A DNA stretch of 64,000 bases from Streptomyces spinoverrucosus (GTDB lineage: Bacteria > Actinomycetota > Actinomycetes > Streptomycetales > Streptomycetaceae): NCBI RefSeq assembly GCF_006539505.1, contig NZ_BJND01000026.1:103938-167937 (forward strand), written 5' to 3'. A program made the translations under genes and the position numbers. The notes below the pieces were generated by a model that saw only the letters and a program-made list of their open reading frames with translations, searched no databases and had not been told where the DNA came from. The first letter of the stretch is position 1, and the number at the start of each line of letters is the position of its first letter. Shown here piece by piece: positions 15,635 to 24,289 of this stretch.

Positions 15635-17095
15635 ATGGACGCTGACGTGATCGTGGTGGGCGCCGGACCCACCGGTCTGACACTGGCCCACGAGCTGGCC
15701 CTGGGCGGCGCGCGTGTGGCACTGCTCGACAAGGGCCCCGGCCGGACCGGCGAGAGCCGGGCCCTGAACCTCCACCCCCGCACCGCGGAGATGCTGGCCC
15801 TGCGCGGAATGCTCGACGGCGCGGAGGAGCAGGCCAGGGCCCGGCTGGAGACCACCCACTTCGCGCACCTGCCCGTTCCGCTGGCGCTGGACGGCTGGAA
15901 CTCCCGCTACCCGTACCAGGTCGCCATTCCGCAGGCCGAGGTCGAGAAGGTGCTGGAGGAGCACCTTGCCGCCCTGGGGGTGCGGGTCCAGTGGAACTCC
16001 GAGGTCACCGGCATCGAGCAGGACGAGGAGCGGGTCCGCGTCCAGGCCGGCGGGAAGTGGGTCGAGGCACGCTATCTGGCCGGCTGCGACGGTGGCCGCA
16101 GCTTCGTCCGCAAGCAGCTCGGAGTCGAGTTCCCCGGGCTGGACGCGCGGTGGTTCGGCACCGTCTCCGACGTCGTGCTGGGCGTCACCGGCGAGGGGAT
16201 CGCGACGACCTGGGACACCAAGGGCTCGCCCCGGATGCGTCCGGACGGGTCGTTCGCGAACATCTTCCCGATCGGCAAGGAGTCGGACAACGTCTACCGG
16301 ATCTTCTACAGCGTCGCCGACCAGGTGATCAGCGACCAGCGCGCCAAGGTGCCGGATGACGAGGTCATCGCCGCGATCCAGGAGTTCTACGGTTCGCAGA
16401 CCGAGGTCAAGGAGGTGCGGTGGGCCTCCCGGTTCAGCGACGCCTCACGCCTCGCGGAGCACTACCGCGTCGGACGGGCCTTCCTCGCGGGCGACGCCGC
16501 GCACGTCCACCTGCCGCTTGGCGGACAAGGACTCAACACCGGCGTTCAGGATGCGATGAACCTGGGCTGGAAACTGGCCGCCGAGATCGCCGGCTGGGCC
16601 CCCGAAGGGCTGCTCGGCACCTACCACGGCGAACGCCACCCGGTGGGCGCCGCCGTCCTCACCAACACCCGCGCCCAGGTGGCCCTTGGCCAGAAGGGCG
16701 TCGAGCATGACGCGCTGCGGGAGATCTTCACCCAGCTGATCAAACTGCCGGAGGCCAACCGCCTGCTCGGGGGAGCGATCTCCGGGCTCTCCATCCGCTA
16801 CGACCTCGGCGGCGACGAGCCCGTCGGCGCCCGGCTCACCGACTTCGCCCTGCCGGACGGCCGCTGGGCCGGCGAACTGTTCCACCAAGGGCACGGCGTC
16901 CTGCTGACCACGCGGACAGAACTCGTCGCCGAGGCGGCGCCCTGGACGGGCCGCGTGGACGCCGTGGAGGTACCGGAACTCCCCGACCTTGCCACCGAGG
17001 CCGTTCTCGTGCGCCCCGACGGCTACATCTGCTGGGTGCCCGGCACACCGCTCACGGAAGCACTCCACCGCTGGTTCGGCGCGCCCCGGACCTGA
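15635..17095 (+). CDS. FAD-dependent aromatic hydroxylase (PgaE/JadH-like)
   Basis: A 486-aa class A flavoprotein monooxygenase: FAD-binding VIVVGAGPTGLTLAHELALG at the start, the NAD(P)H/FAD motif LAGCDGGRSFVRK (DG motif) near 150, and GDAAHVHLPLGGQGLNTGVQ (GD motif) near 290, followed by a thioredoxin-like C-terminal domain with degenerate sequence. Such enzymes hydroxylate angucyclines and other aromatic polyketides. ATG 15635 is chosen over GTG 15632; GGAGAGGA lies 8 bases before it. A TetR operator immediately upstream indicates regulated expression separate from the P450 operon. Confidence 0.94.
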   Translation: MDADVIVVGAGPTGLTLAHELALGGARVALLDKGPGRTGESRALNLHPRTAEMLALRGMLDGAEEQARARLETTHFAHLPVPLALDGWNSRYPYQVAIPQAEVEKVLEEHLAALGVRVQWNSEVTGIEQDEERVRVQAGGKWVEARYLAGCDGGRSFVRKQLGVEFPGLDARWFGTVSDVVLGVTGEGIATTWDTKGSPRMRPDGSFANIFPIGKESDNVYRIFYSVADQVISDQRAKVPDDEVIAAIQEFYGSQTEVKEVRWASRFSDASRLAEHYRVGRAFLAGDAAHVHLPLGGQGLNTGVQDAMNLGWKLAAEIAGWAPEGLLGTYHGERHPVGAAVLTNTRAQVALGQKGVEHDALREIFTQLIKLPEANRLLGGAISGLSIRYDLGGDEPVGARLTDFALPDGRWAGELFHQGHGVLLTTRTELVAEAAPWTGRVDAVEVPELPDLATEAVLVRPDGYICWVPGTPLTEALHRWFGAPRT

Positions 17096-17159
17096 CCCAC
17101 GGCCGGCCCTTGGCGTCGGCCGTGTGCGCTCCCTTTCCCCCGCATAGGAGATCCACCTC

Positions 17160-18014
17160 ATGACCATTCTGGTGACCGGCGCGACCGGAAACGTCGGCCG
17201 CAACGTCGTCGAGCTGCTGCTCGCGGCCGGTGCCCCGGTGCGGGCCACCTCCCGGAACCCGAAGACCGCCGAACTGCCCGCCGGCGTCGACGTGCGCGCC
17301 GGGGACCTGGACGACCCCGGCTCGTTCGGGGACGCGCTGTCGGGCGTGGAGAAGCTCTTCCTGTTCCCCAACCCGTCCGGCGTCGCCGGGTTCCTGGACC
17401 TTGCCAGGGCGTCCGGGGTCCGGCAGTTGGTGCTGCTGTCGTCCGCCGCGGTGAGCGATCCCGGTGAGACCGCCAATCCGATCGGGCTCATGCACCTGGC
17501 GGTCGAACAGGCGGCGCAGGACAGCGGTCTCACCTGGACGGTGCTGCGGCCCGCCTCGTTCGCGAGCAACGCGCTGCAGTGGGCTCCCGCGATCCGCGAG
17601 AGGGGTGAGGTCCGTGTCCCGTACGCCGAGAGCACGGTCTCCCCGATCCACGAGCGCGACATCGCGGCGGTCGCCGTCCAGGTCCTGCTGTCCGATGGCC
17701 ACGAGGGCGCGACGTATGAGCTCACCGGCCCGGAGTCGATGACGCAGCGCCGGCAGGTCGAGCTGATCGCGGCGGCGATCGGGCGTCCGGTCACCGTCGT
17801 CGACCTGGTCGGCGATGCCGCTCGGGCCCAACTGGAGGAGCAGTACGGCGCGTTCGGGGTGCCCGGCCTCGTCGACTCCGTCCTCGGCACGTACGCAGCA
17901 TCGGTCGGCACCGCTGCCCCGCTGACGGACACGGTCGCCCGGGTCACCGGCCGCCCGCCGACGGCTTTCGCCGACTGGGCGGTGGAACACCGTACGGCGT
18001 TCATCGCTGCCTGA
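17160..18014 (+). CDS. NmrA-like NAD(P)-binding reductase
   Basis: A 284-aa atypical short-chain dehydrogenase: TILVTGATGNVGRNVVELLL (GxxGxxG dinucleotide loop), LVLLSSAAVSDPG, and TVLRPASFASNALQWAP, the pattern of NmrA/quinone-reductase-2-like proteins. There is no clear YxxxK pair, so it may be an enzyme on quinones or a redox sensor. TAGGAGA precedes ATG 17160. It follows the hydroxylase with a 64-bp gap and is closed by a strong terminator, so it is probably the last gene of the cluster. Confidence 0.88.
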   Translation: MTILVTGATGNVGRNVVELLLAAGAPVRATSRNPKTAELPAGVDVRAGDLDDPGSFGDALSGVEKLFLFPNPSGVAGFLDLARASGVRQLVLLSSAAVSDPGETANPIGLMHLAVEQAAQDSGLTWTVLRPASFASNALQWAPAIRERGEVRVPYAESTVSPIHERDIAAVAVQVLLSDGHEGATYELTGPESMTQRRQVELIAAAIGRPVTVVDLVGDAARAQLEEQYGAFGVPGLVDSVLGTYAASVGTAAPLTDTVARVTGRPPTAFADWAVEHRTAFIAA

Positions 18015-18032
18015 CGGCCGGGCCTCCGCCAC

Positions 18033-18067
18033 GAAGGAGCCGCACCCGGGACGGGTTCGGCTCCTTC
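18033..18067 (+). terminator. terminator at the end of the polyketide tailoring genes
   Basis: A 10-bp perfect stem (18033-18042 with 18058-18067) continues inward past one mismatch with ACCCG/CGGGT. It begins 18 bases after the NmrA-like stop. The run after it is TCTCTGC rather than poly-T, which is common in Streptomyces. Confidence 0.8.
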
Positions 18068-18115
18068 TCTGCAGCCGAGAAACAGGATGCGTGCGCAACT
18101 TGATGAACGCCCTGG

Positions 18116-18493
18116 TCACAATCGCTGTACGTATGCCGCCCGCCACTCCGGCGACGGGTCCGAGCCCAGTTCCGTCCAGTACTCGCGGCCATCGACGATC
18201 TTCCCGTCCCGGACTGTCCAGAGCGACACGACACGGTGGACCCCTATCGCATCGTGAGGGACCTCCACCTCGGAGACCACGACCTCGCCGTCCGCCACGA
18301 TCCGCAGGACTCTGATCGACCACCCCTCCGGATACTCCGCATTGATGCGCACGAAGTTCCCGCGACCCACGATCCGCTCGCCACTGACCGGCCACTCCAC
18401 CACCAGGTCATCGACAAGCAAGCCGCCGAGCCCCGCCCAGTCCCGGGCCTGCATGCGATCCCAGAATTCCCGAACGACCTTCGAAGGTTTCAT
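18116..18493 (-). CDS. SnoaL/NTF2-like protein
   Basis: A 125-aa protein with the NTF2 cone-fold pattern: KVVREFWDRMQARDWAGLGG at the start, DDLVVEWPVSGERIVGRGNF in the middle and VSLWTVRDGKIVDGREYWTE at the end. Start ATG 18493 (MKPSK) suits the family; no good Shine-Dalgarno is visible. SnoaL-like proteins can be polyketide cyclases or hydroxylases, but this gene is convergent to the cluster and behind its terminator, so a general stress or small-molecule role is as likely. Confidence 0.85.
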   Translation of the reverse strand: MKPSKVVREFWDRMQARDWAGLGGLLVDDLVVEWPVSGERIVGRGNFVRINAEYPEGWSIRVLRIVADGEVVVSEVEVPHDAIGVHRVVSLWTVRDGKIVDGREYWTELGSDPSPEWRAAYVQRL

Positions 18494-18596
18494 GCGCGCA
18501 TCCTGACAGGCCCCACCGACAGTCCGACCGCAAAACCGCGGCTCGTCGAAGGCCCCGGAGCTACAACCCCCCTGGTCAGCCACCGTCCCCCCGCGT

Positions 18597-18602
18597 TAGC
18601 GT
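18597..18602 (+). promoter_or_regulatory. -10 element of a probably leaderless P450 transcript
   Basis: TAGCGT is followed after 6 bases directly by ATG 18609, and no purine-rich ribosome site lies between. This spacing places the transcription start at or within a base or two of the A of ATG, the usual layout of leaderless mRNAs in Streptomyces. Confidence 0.5.
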
Positions 18603-18608
18603 CCGCTC

Positions 18609-19814
18609 ATGGCAGTCTTCGACCCCTGGGACCCCGCGTTCCTCGCCGACCCGTACCCCGCCTACGCCGAGCTGCGTGCCCAGGGGCGCGTGATCCGTTA
18701 CGAGCCCACCGACCAGTGGCTCGTCCCGCACCACGCGGACGTCTCGGTGCTGTTGCGCGATCGGCGGCTCGGCCGGACGTACCAGCACCGGTTCACGCAC
18801 GAGGAGTTCGGGCGGACGCCGCCCCCGCCGGAGCACGAGCCGTTTCACACGCTGAACGACCACGGGATGCTCGACCTGGAGCCGCCGGACCACACGCGGA
18901 TCCGGCGGCTGGTGTCGAAGGCGTTCACGCCGCGCACGGTGGAGCGGCTCAAGCCGTACGTGGACGGGCTGGCCGGCGATCTCGTCTCGGCGCTGGTCGA
19001 AGCGGGCGGCGGGGATCTGCTGACCGACGTGGCGGAACCCCTCCCCGTCGCGGTGATCGCCGAGATGCTCGGCATCCCGGAGTCGGACCGGGCCCCGCTG
19101 CGGCCCTGGTCGGCCGACATCTGCGGGATGTACGAGCTGAACCCCTCCGAGGAGACGGCCGCGAAGGCGGTGCGGGCGTCGGTCGAATTCTCCGAGTATT
19201 TGAGGGAGTTGATCGCGCAGCGCCGGAAGGAGCCCGGCGACGACCTCATCTCCGGGTTGATCGCCGCGCACGACGAGGGCGACCGGCTGACCGAGCAGGA
19301 GATGATCTCGACGGCCGTGCTGCTGCTGAACGCGGGCCACGAGGCCACGGTGAACGCCACCGTCAACGGCTGGTGGGCGCTGTTCCGCAACCCCGACCAG
19401 CTGGCGGCCCTCCGCGCCGACCACTCCCTCGTCCCCTCCGCCATCGAGGAGCTGATGCGCTACGACACCCCGCTCCAGCTCTTCGAACGCTGGGTGCTGG
19501 ACGAGATCGAGATCGACGGCACGGTGATCCCGAGGGGTGCGGAGGTCGCGATGCTGTTCGGTTCCGCGAACCATGACCCGGCGGTCTTCACCGACCCCGG
19601 CCGCCTCGACCTCACCCGCCAGGACAACCCCCACATCTCCTTCAGCGCCGGCATCCACTACTGCATCGGCGCCCCGCTGGCCCGTATCGAACTGGCCGCG
19701 TCGATGAGGGCGCTGCTGGAGAAGGCACCGACGCTACGGCTGGCGGCGGAGCCGCAGCGGAAGCCGAACTTTGTGATCCGGGGATTGGAGGGGCTGAGCG
19801 TGGAGGTGGGGTGA
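18609..19814 (+). CDS. cytochrome P450, CYP107U-like
   Basis: A 401-aa soluble P450: haem loop ISFSAGIHYCIGAPLARIE, K-helix ExxR in AIEELMRY, I-helix LLLNAGHEATVN with the usual acid present. It looks like the conserved Streptomyces P450 found a few genes from purA (CYP107U by my recollection of the S. coelicolor map), not a member of the polyketide cluster, from which it is separated by a terminator. Electron donors are not encoded nearby. ATG 18609 has no Shine-Dalgarno and follows a -10 element by 6 bases, suggesting a leaderless message. Confidence 0.9.
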   Translation: MAVFDPWDPAFLADPYPAYAELRAQGRVIRYEPTDQWLVPHHADVSVLLRDRRLGRTYQHRFTHEEFGRTPPPPEHEPFHTLNDHGMLDLEPPDHTRIRRLVSKAFTPRTVERLKPYVDGLAGDLVSALVEAGGGDLLTDVAEPLPVAVIAEMLGIPESDRAPLRPWSADICGMYELNPSEETAAKAVRASVEFSEYLRELIAQRRKEPGDDLISGLIAAHDEGDRLTEQEMISTAVLLLNAGHEATVNATVNGWWALFRNPDQLAALRADHSLVPSAIEELMRYDTPLQLFERWVLDEIEIDGTVIPRGAEVAMLFGSANHDPAVFTDPGRLDLTRQDNPHISFSAGIHYCIGAPLARIELAASMRALLEKAPTLRLAAEPQRKPNFVIRGLEGLSVEVG

Positions 19815-19904
19815 TCACTCATTCGGCTGAGCAACGGGGAGATCCGGCCCCGGATCATCGGCGGATCGGCAAGCTGGTGCGGCCTGTGAAGGGAGATCGC
19901 GGTG

Positions 19905-20483
19905 ATGGGCGGGTCGTGCCACATGCTGGTGGAGGAGTTCGAGCAGATCGCGGCATTCGCCGAGCGTGAGATCGAGACGGTCAGGTTCGAGTTCGTCGAG
20001 GGCCGGATCGGGGTCAGGAAGGCGACGAACGGCAACCACGGGACGGTCGTGATATGGCTGATCCGCGAGTGGATGTCGGCCCGGCCGGAGCTGGGCCTCT
20101 ACCCGTGCGCCGGTTTGAAGGTGGGGCGGCAGCGCACGGGGCGGGCCGTGCCCGACGGCGTACTCGCGCCGATCGGGCACTTCGCCGGCCAGGGCGACTG
20201 GGCGGAGCCGGACGGTGTGCTGATGACCGTCGAAGTGACGTCGCACGACTCGGACACGCACCACCGCGATCGTGTGGCAAAGCCCTCGGCCTACGCCGCG
20301 GCGGGCATCCCCGCCTATCTGCTGATCGACCGCGACAACCGCACTGTCACCCTTCACAGAGAACCGCACCCGGAGATCGGTTACCGCAGGACCCGCAAGG
20401 AACCCTTCGGCGCCAAACTCTCGCTCCCCGAGCCCCTCGGCATCGAACTCGACACCGAAGAGCTCAAGCAGTACCTCGACTGA
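19905..20483 (+). CDS. Uma2-family (DUF820) nuclease-like protein
   Basis: About 192 aa. PD-(D/E)xK-type pattern of the Uma2 family: RFEFVEGRIGV, VPDGVLAP, then EPDGVLMTVEVTSHDSDTHHRDRVAKPSAYAAAGIPAYLLID, where the Asp and E-x-V with downstream Lys would form the metal site. GAAGGGAG lies about 10 bases ahead of ATG 19905; an adjacent GTG (19902) is possible. The family is greatly expanded in Streptomyces and its cellular role is unknown. Stands alone, convergent with the ABC permease gene (9-bp gap). Confidence 0.85.
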   Translation: MGGSCHMLVEEFEQIAAFAEREIETVRFEFVEGRIGVRKATNGNHGTVVIWLIREWMSARPELGLYPCAGLKVGRQRTGRAVPDGVLAPIGHFAGQGDWAEPDGVLMTVEVTSHDSDTHHRDRVAKPSAYAAAGIPAYLLIDRDNRTVTLHREPHPEIGYRRTRKEPFGAKLSLPEPLGIELDTEELKQYLD

Positions 20484-20492
20484 CCCCCACCG

Positions 20493-22100
20493 TCAGCTGC
20501 TGATCACGTCCCGCCGACGCAGCCCCGCCAGCCCCGCCCCCACCAGCACCACCGCAACGCCGGTCAGCACGGACACCGCCCCCCACTCCATCTCCCCACC
20601 CGGCAGCTTCGGCAGATGCCCGAACGGTGACACATCCAGCACCGCCTGCGGGACATCCAGCGCCGGGCCGATCCACCCGATCAGCAGGACCGCCCCGGCG
20701 ACTCCCCACGCCGCCGTCGCGACCCGTGGCGATACTCCGTGCAGCAGTACCGCCAGCCCGCCGATCACCCAGATCGCCGGGAGTTGCACCAGGCAGGCGG
20801 CCAGGATCGGGCCCGCCGACTTGCCGTAGCCGAGCGCGAGGCCCAGTGCCGCCAGCAGCATGAGCAGCACCGAGCCGCCGAAGGCGACAAACAGGTGGCC
20901 CGCCGCCCAGCGCAGGCGGCCCACCGAGTTCGCCAGGACCGGCTCCGCCCGCCCCGACGTCTCCTCGCCGTGCAGCCGCAGTACCGACGCCACGATGTAG
21001 AGGGCGGCGACCAGGCCGAGCATCCCCACCATCGCCGCGAGGAACGCGTCCGTCAGGCCCGACTGGCCGCCCATCCGCTGGAAGATCTCCCGGGCGTTGT
21101 CGTTGTCGCCGACCAGATCGGCCGCGCCCTCGGTCATCCCGCCGTACACCACCCCGGCGAGGAGGAACCCGATGCTCCAGCCGAGCACACTGCCCCGCTG
21201 CAACCGCCAGGCCAGCGCCCCGGCCGTGGCCAGCCGCCCCTCGGCCGGGCCCGGTCGGCTGGGCAGGAAGCTCATGCCGACGTCCCGCCGCCCGGCCAGC
21301 TCGTACGCCACCGCCCCCTGCACCACCGCCGCCCCGGCGAACAGCAGCAGCACCCACCACCGTTCGTCCGCGAACGCCCGCAGGTTCTCCAGCCAGCCGA
21401 TCGGTGACACCCAGGTCAGCACCGACGAACCGTCGTCCGTCGCCGAGTCGCCCGCCGCGCGCAGCACGAACGCCGTGCCGAGCAGCCCGGCCGTCAGCCC
21501 GCGGGCCAGCCGCGCGCTCTCCGTGAACTGGGCGACGATCGCCGCCATCGTCGCGAAGACCATGCCGACGCCCGCGATCCCGAGCCCGAAGGCCAGCGCC
21601 CCACCGGCACCCTGACCGGCCAGGCCCCCGGCGACCAGCAGCGCCAGCACCGCGTTGGCGACCGCCGCCGTCAGCAGCGCCGCCGTCAGCGGGGCCCGGC
21701 GTCCCACCATCCCGGCCGAGATCATCTCCTGCCGGCCGCTCTCCTCCTCGTCACGCGTGTGCCGTACGACGATCAGCAGGCTCATCACCGCGGCGAGCGC
21801 ACCGGCGTAGACGCCCGCCCGCCAGGCCGTCAGCGCGCCGAGGGAGTCGTCGAAGACCGGGCCGGTCATGGCGCGCAGGGAGGCGTTGGTCTCCATCTGG
21901 CGGAGCAGATCGGCGCGTTGGGCGGCGGTGTCGTACAGGCCCTTGAGGGTGTTCGGCATGGACAGCACCATCAGGGCGTTCACGCCGACCCAGATCGGGA
22001 TCATGGCCCGGTCGCGGCGCAGCGCGAAGCGCAACAGCGTGCCGGTACCGGCCAGTTGACGGGACCCGGTGCCCCGTACCGCGAAGGTCGCTGCGGTCAT
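20493..22100 (-). CDS. ABC exporter permease (polyketide-antibiotic exporter type)
   Basis: A 535-aa membrane protein with about 12 hydrophobic segments arranged as two similar halves, of the type annotated as exporters of polyketide antibiotics (TnrB3-like). RHTRDEEESGRQEMISAGMVG and LRLHGEETSGRAEPVLANSV are the paired cytosolic motifs, one in each half, that probably contact the ATPase. ATG 22100 overlaps the ATPase stop by 4 bp. Substrate unknown; being 4 kb from the polyketide cluster it could contribute to drug resistance, but it has its own MarR-type control. Confidence 0.9.
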   Translation of the reverse strand: MTAATFAVRGTGSRQLAGTGTLLRFALRRDRAMIPIWVGVNALMVLSMPNTLKGLYDTAAQRADLLRQMETNASLRAMTGPVFDDSLGALTAWRAGVYAGALAAVMSLLIVVRHTRDEEESGRQEMISAGMVGRRAPLTAALLTAAVANAVLALLVAGGLAGQGAGGALAFGLGIAGVGMVFATMAAIVAQFTESARLARGLTAGLLGTAFVLRAAGDSATDDGSSVLTWVSPIGWLENLRAFADERWWVLLLFAGAAVVQGAVAYELAGRRDVGMSFLPSRPGPAEGRLATAGALAWRLQRGSVLGWSIGFLLAGVVYGGMTEGAADLVGDNDNAREIFQRMGGQSGLTDAFLAAMVGMLGLVAALYIVASVLRLHGEETSGRAEPVLANSVGRLRWAAGHLFVAFGGSVLLMLLAALGLALGYGKSAGPILAACLVQLPAIWVIGGLAVLLHGVSPRVATAAWGVAGAVLLIGWIGPALDVPQAVLDVSPFGHLPKLPGGEMEWGAVSVLTGVAVVLVGAGLAGLRRRDVISS

Positions 22101-23020
22101 CGTGCGGCCACCTCACTGATCTCGCCGGTCTCGCCGGTCTCGTCCTGGTAGTGCCGCAGGAACAGCTCCTCCAGGGTGGGCGGCGTCGAGGTCAGGGACC
22201 GTACGCCGGAGTCGCTGAGGGACTTCAGTACGTCGTTCAGCTTGTCGGTGTCGACCTGGAGGCGGACCCTGCGCCCCTGTACGTCGAGGTCGTGCACGCC
22301 GGGCAGATGCGACAGCCCGTTGGGCGGACCGGCCAGCTCGGCGGTCACGCTGGTGCGGGTCAGGTGGCGCAGGTCGGCGAGCGAACCGGTCTCCACCGTC
22401 CGGCCCTTGCGGATGATGCTGACCCGGTCGCACAGCTCCTCCACCTCGCTCAGGATGTGCGAGGAGAGCAGGATCGTCCGGCCGCGCTCACGCTCCTCGG
22501 CGACGCAGCGCTGGAAGACCTCCTCCATCAGCGGGTCGAGGCCCGAGGTCGGCTCGTCCAGGATCAGCAGGTCGACGTCCGAGGCGAAGGCGGCGACGAG
22601 GGCGACCTTCTGCCGGTTGCCTTTCGAGTACGTCCGCCCCTTCTTGGTGGGGTCCAGCTCGAACCGCTCGATGAGTTCCGCCCGGCGGCGCTTGTCGAGA
22701 CCGCCGCGCAGACGGCCGTACAGGTCGATCACCTCCCCGCCGGAGAGGTTGCGCCACAGGGTCACGTCGCCCGGGACGTACGCGATCCGGCGATGGAGTT
22801 CGACCGCGTCGGCCCAGGGGTCGCGGCCGAGTACCTGTGCGGCGCCGGAGTCGGCGCGCAGCAGGCCGAGCAGGACGCGGATGGTGGTGGACTTGCCGGC
22901 GCCGTTCGGGCCGAGGAAGCCGTGTACCTCACCGGACTCGACGTCCAGGTCGAGGCCGTCGAGCGCATGGGTCCGGCCGAAGGACTTGTGCAGGCCGGAG
23001 ACGGTGATTGCCTTGGTCAT
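22097..23020 (-). CDS. ABC exporter ATP-binding protein
   Basis: A 307-aa ATPase: Walker A FLGPNGAGKSTTIRVLLGLL, signature region YSKGNRQKVALVAAFASD (LSGGQ-like variant SKGNRQK typical of drug-resistance ATPases), Walker B DLLILDEPTSGLDPL, H-loop LLSSHIL, followed by a C-terminal extension that ends in the coupled permease overlap. Start ATG 23020 has weak spacing to GAAC-rich sequence. The gene lies just downstream of a perfect 20-bp palindrome and divergent from a MarR-type regulator, pointing to repressor control. Confidence 0.95.
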   Translation of the reverse strand: MTKAITVSGLHKSFGRTHALDGLDLDVESGEVHGFLGPNGAGKSTTIRVLLGLLRADSGAAQVLGRDPWADAVELHRRIAYVPGDVTLWRNLSGGEVIDLYGRLRGGLDKRRRAELIERFELDPTKKGRTYSKGNRQKVALVAAFASDVDLLILDEPTSGLDPLMEEVFQRCVAEERERGRTILLSSHILSEVEELCDRVSIIRKGRTVETGSLADLRHLTRTSVTAELAGPPNGLSHLPGVHDLDVQGRRVRLQVDTDKLNDVLKSLSDSGVRSLTSTPPTLEELFLRHYQDETGETGEISEVAAR

Positions 23021-23038
23021 GGTTCAGAACGTACGTGG

Positions 23039-23058
23039 ACTTCACAAATTTGTGAAGT
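23039..23058. promoter_or_regulatory. perfect 20-bp palindromic operator between ABC and MarR genes
   Basis: ACTTCACAAA is followed by its exact reverse complement. It lies 19 bp before the ATPase start and 67 bp before the regulator start. Perfect dyads of this size in a divergent regulator/transporter gap are typical binding sites for MarR/GbsR-type dimers. Its low G+C stands out sharply from the flanks. Confidence 0.85.
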
Positions 23059-23124
23059 TAAGGAAGCGTATAAATCGTCGGTACACTCGGGGGGTGGGCG
23101 CTGAGCAGGGGAGATGATGCCGGG

Positions 23125-23655
23125 ATGGCCGAGCGGAGTGAGAGCGCGAGCGCGCAGGCGGGCGTGAACGGGGTGGAGGGGCGGGATCCGGAGGACATCT
23201 CCCGTTTCGTCGAGCACTTCGCGGCGCAGCTCGTCGAGGCCGGTATGCCGAGGATGCCCTCCCGCGTCTTCGCCGCGCTGCTCGCCTCCGACGCCGGTGC
23301 GCTGACCTCCGCCGAACTGGGCGAACAGTTGCAGATCTCGCCGGCCGCGGTCTCCGGCGCGGTGCGCTATCTGGCCCAGGTCCATATGGTCTCGCGCGAG
23401 CGGGAGCCCGGTTCGCGCCGGGAGCGGTACCGGGTGCACGGCGACCAGTGGTACGAGGCGCTCACCAACCGCGAGGCCGTGCTGAAACGCTGGGAGGACG
23501 CCCTGCGCGACGGCGTCGACAGCCTGGGCGCCGACACCCCGGCCGGCCGCCGCCTCGCCGAGACGCTCGCCTTCTTCGAGTACCTGGAGGGGGAGCTGGC
23601 GTCCCTGATGGAACGCTGGCGGGCGCATCGGGAGCGGGTGTTCGGGCGAGGGTGA
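23125..23655 (+). CDS. MarR/GbsR-type transcriptional regulator
   Basis: A 176-aa winged-helix protein: PSRVFAALLASDAGALTSAE, LGEQLQISPAAVSGAVRYLA (recognition helix) and VSREREPGSRRERYRVHGDQ (wing), followed by a C-terminal dimerisation helix. ATG 23125 with GGGAGATG ahead. Divergent from the ABC exporter; it presumably binds the palindrome between them and controls the pump and itself. Its stop codon is immediately followed by a degenerate repeat array. Confidence 0.9.
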   Translation: MAERSESASAQAGVNGVEGRDPEDISRFVEHFAAQLVEAGMPRMPSRVFAALLASDAGALTSAELGEQLQISPAAVSGAVRYLAQVHMVSREREPGSRRERYRVHGDQWYEALTNREAVLKRWEDALRDGVDSLGADTPAGRRLAETLAFFEYLEGELASLMERWRAHRERVFGRG

Positions 23656-23667
23656 GGCCCGCCCCGG

Positions 23668-24112
23668 GGCTGGCGTCCGCGTCCGGGGGCTGACATCCGC
23701 GCCTCGCGGCTCACATCCGGCGACCCGCGGCTGGCGCCCGCGCCCGGGTCCTGGCTGGCCGCCCGCGTCGGGGTGCTGACGCCCGCGCCCCGCGGCTGAC
23801 ACCCCGCGTCCGGGCGCTGGCGCCGTGCCCCGGCGCTGACATCCGTGCCTCACGGCTCGCATCCCGTGCCTCGCAGCTGACATCTGCCCCCGCGCTCGGG
23901 TCTTGGCGCCCGTGTCGGGGTGCCGACGCCCGCGCCCCGGGTGCTGGCGTCCGCGCTCAGGGTGCCCGCGTCCGCGCCCCGGGTGCCGGCGCCGTACCCC
24001 GGAGCTGACATCCGTGCCTCACGGCTCGCATCCCGCGCCCCGCGGTTGACGCCCGCGCCCCGCAGCTGACATCCGCACCCCCGCGGTTCGCATCCCGCCC
24101 CCGACGCGGCTC
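23668..24112. repeat. degenerate minisatellite, about 21 copies of a 20-21 bp unit
   Basis: Reading along the strand, units close to GGCTGACATCCGCGCCCCGC repeat about 21 times with 10-40 percent divergence; frequent variants are GCTGGCG or GCTCGCATCC at the front and CGGG at the end. No frame through it shows conserved protein features and it has no start or ribosome site, so I read it as non-coding. It fills most of the 634-bp gap between the MarR gene and the secreted I36-like gene. Confidence 0.75.
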
Positions 24113-24251
24113 GCGAGCCGTGTGTGAGGGGTGCTGGAGGTGCGGCGGTCGTATCGCGGAAGTCGCGCGCTCAGTCGTAGGGGTGTACCTGGCCGTACCC
24201 CATGGCCGTCACCGCTTCCGCCCCGCCACGCTGGGTCCACGGTCACCCGGA

Positions 24252-24269
24252 GTGTCGCTTCGGCGACAC
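24252..24269 (+). promoter_or_regulatory. UUCG-capped hairpin in the leader of the secreted-protein gene
   Basis: GTGTCGC and GCGACAC pair perfectly around a TTCG tetraloop, an exceptionally stable RNA hairpin. It ends 6 bases before the ribosome site AGAAGAGG of the next gene, so it may protect the mRNA 5' end or influence ribosome loading. Confidence 0.5.
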
Positions 24270-24289
24270 GGAGTGAGAAGAGGTCCAAC

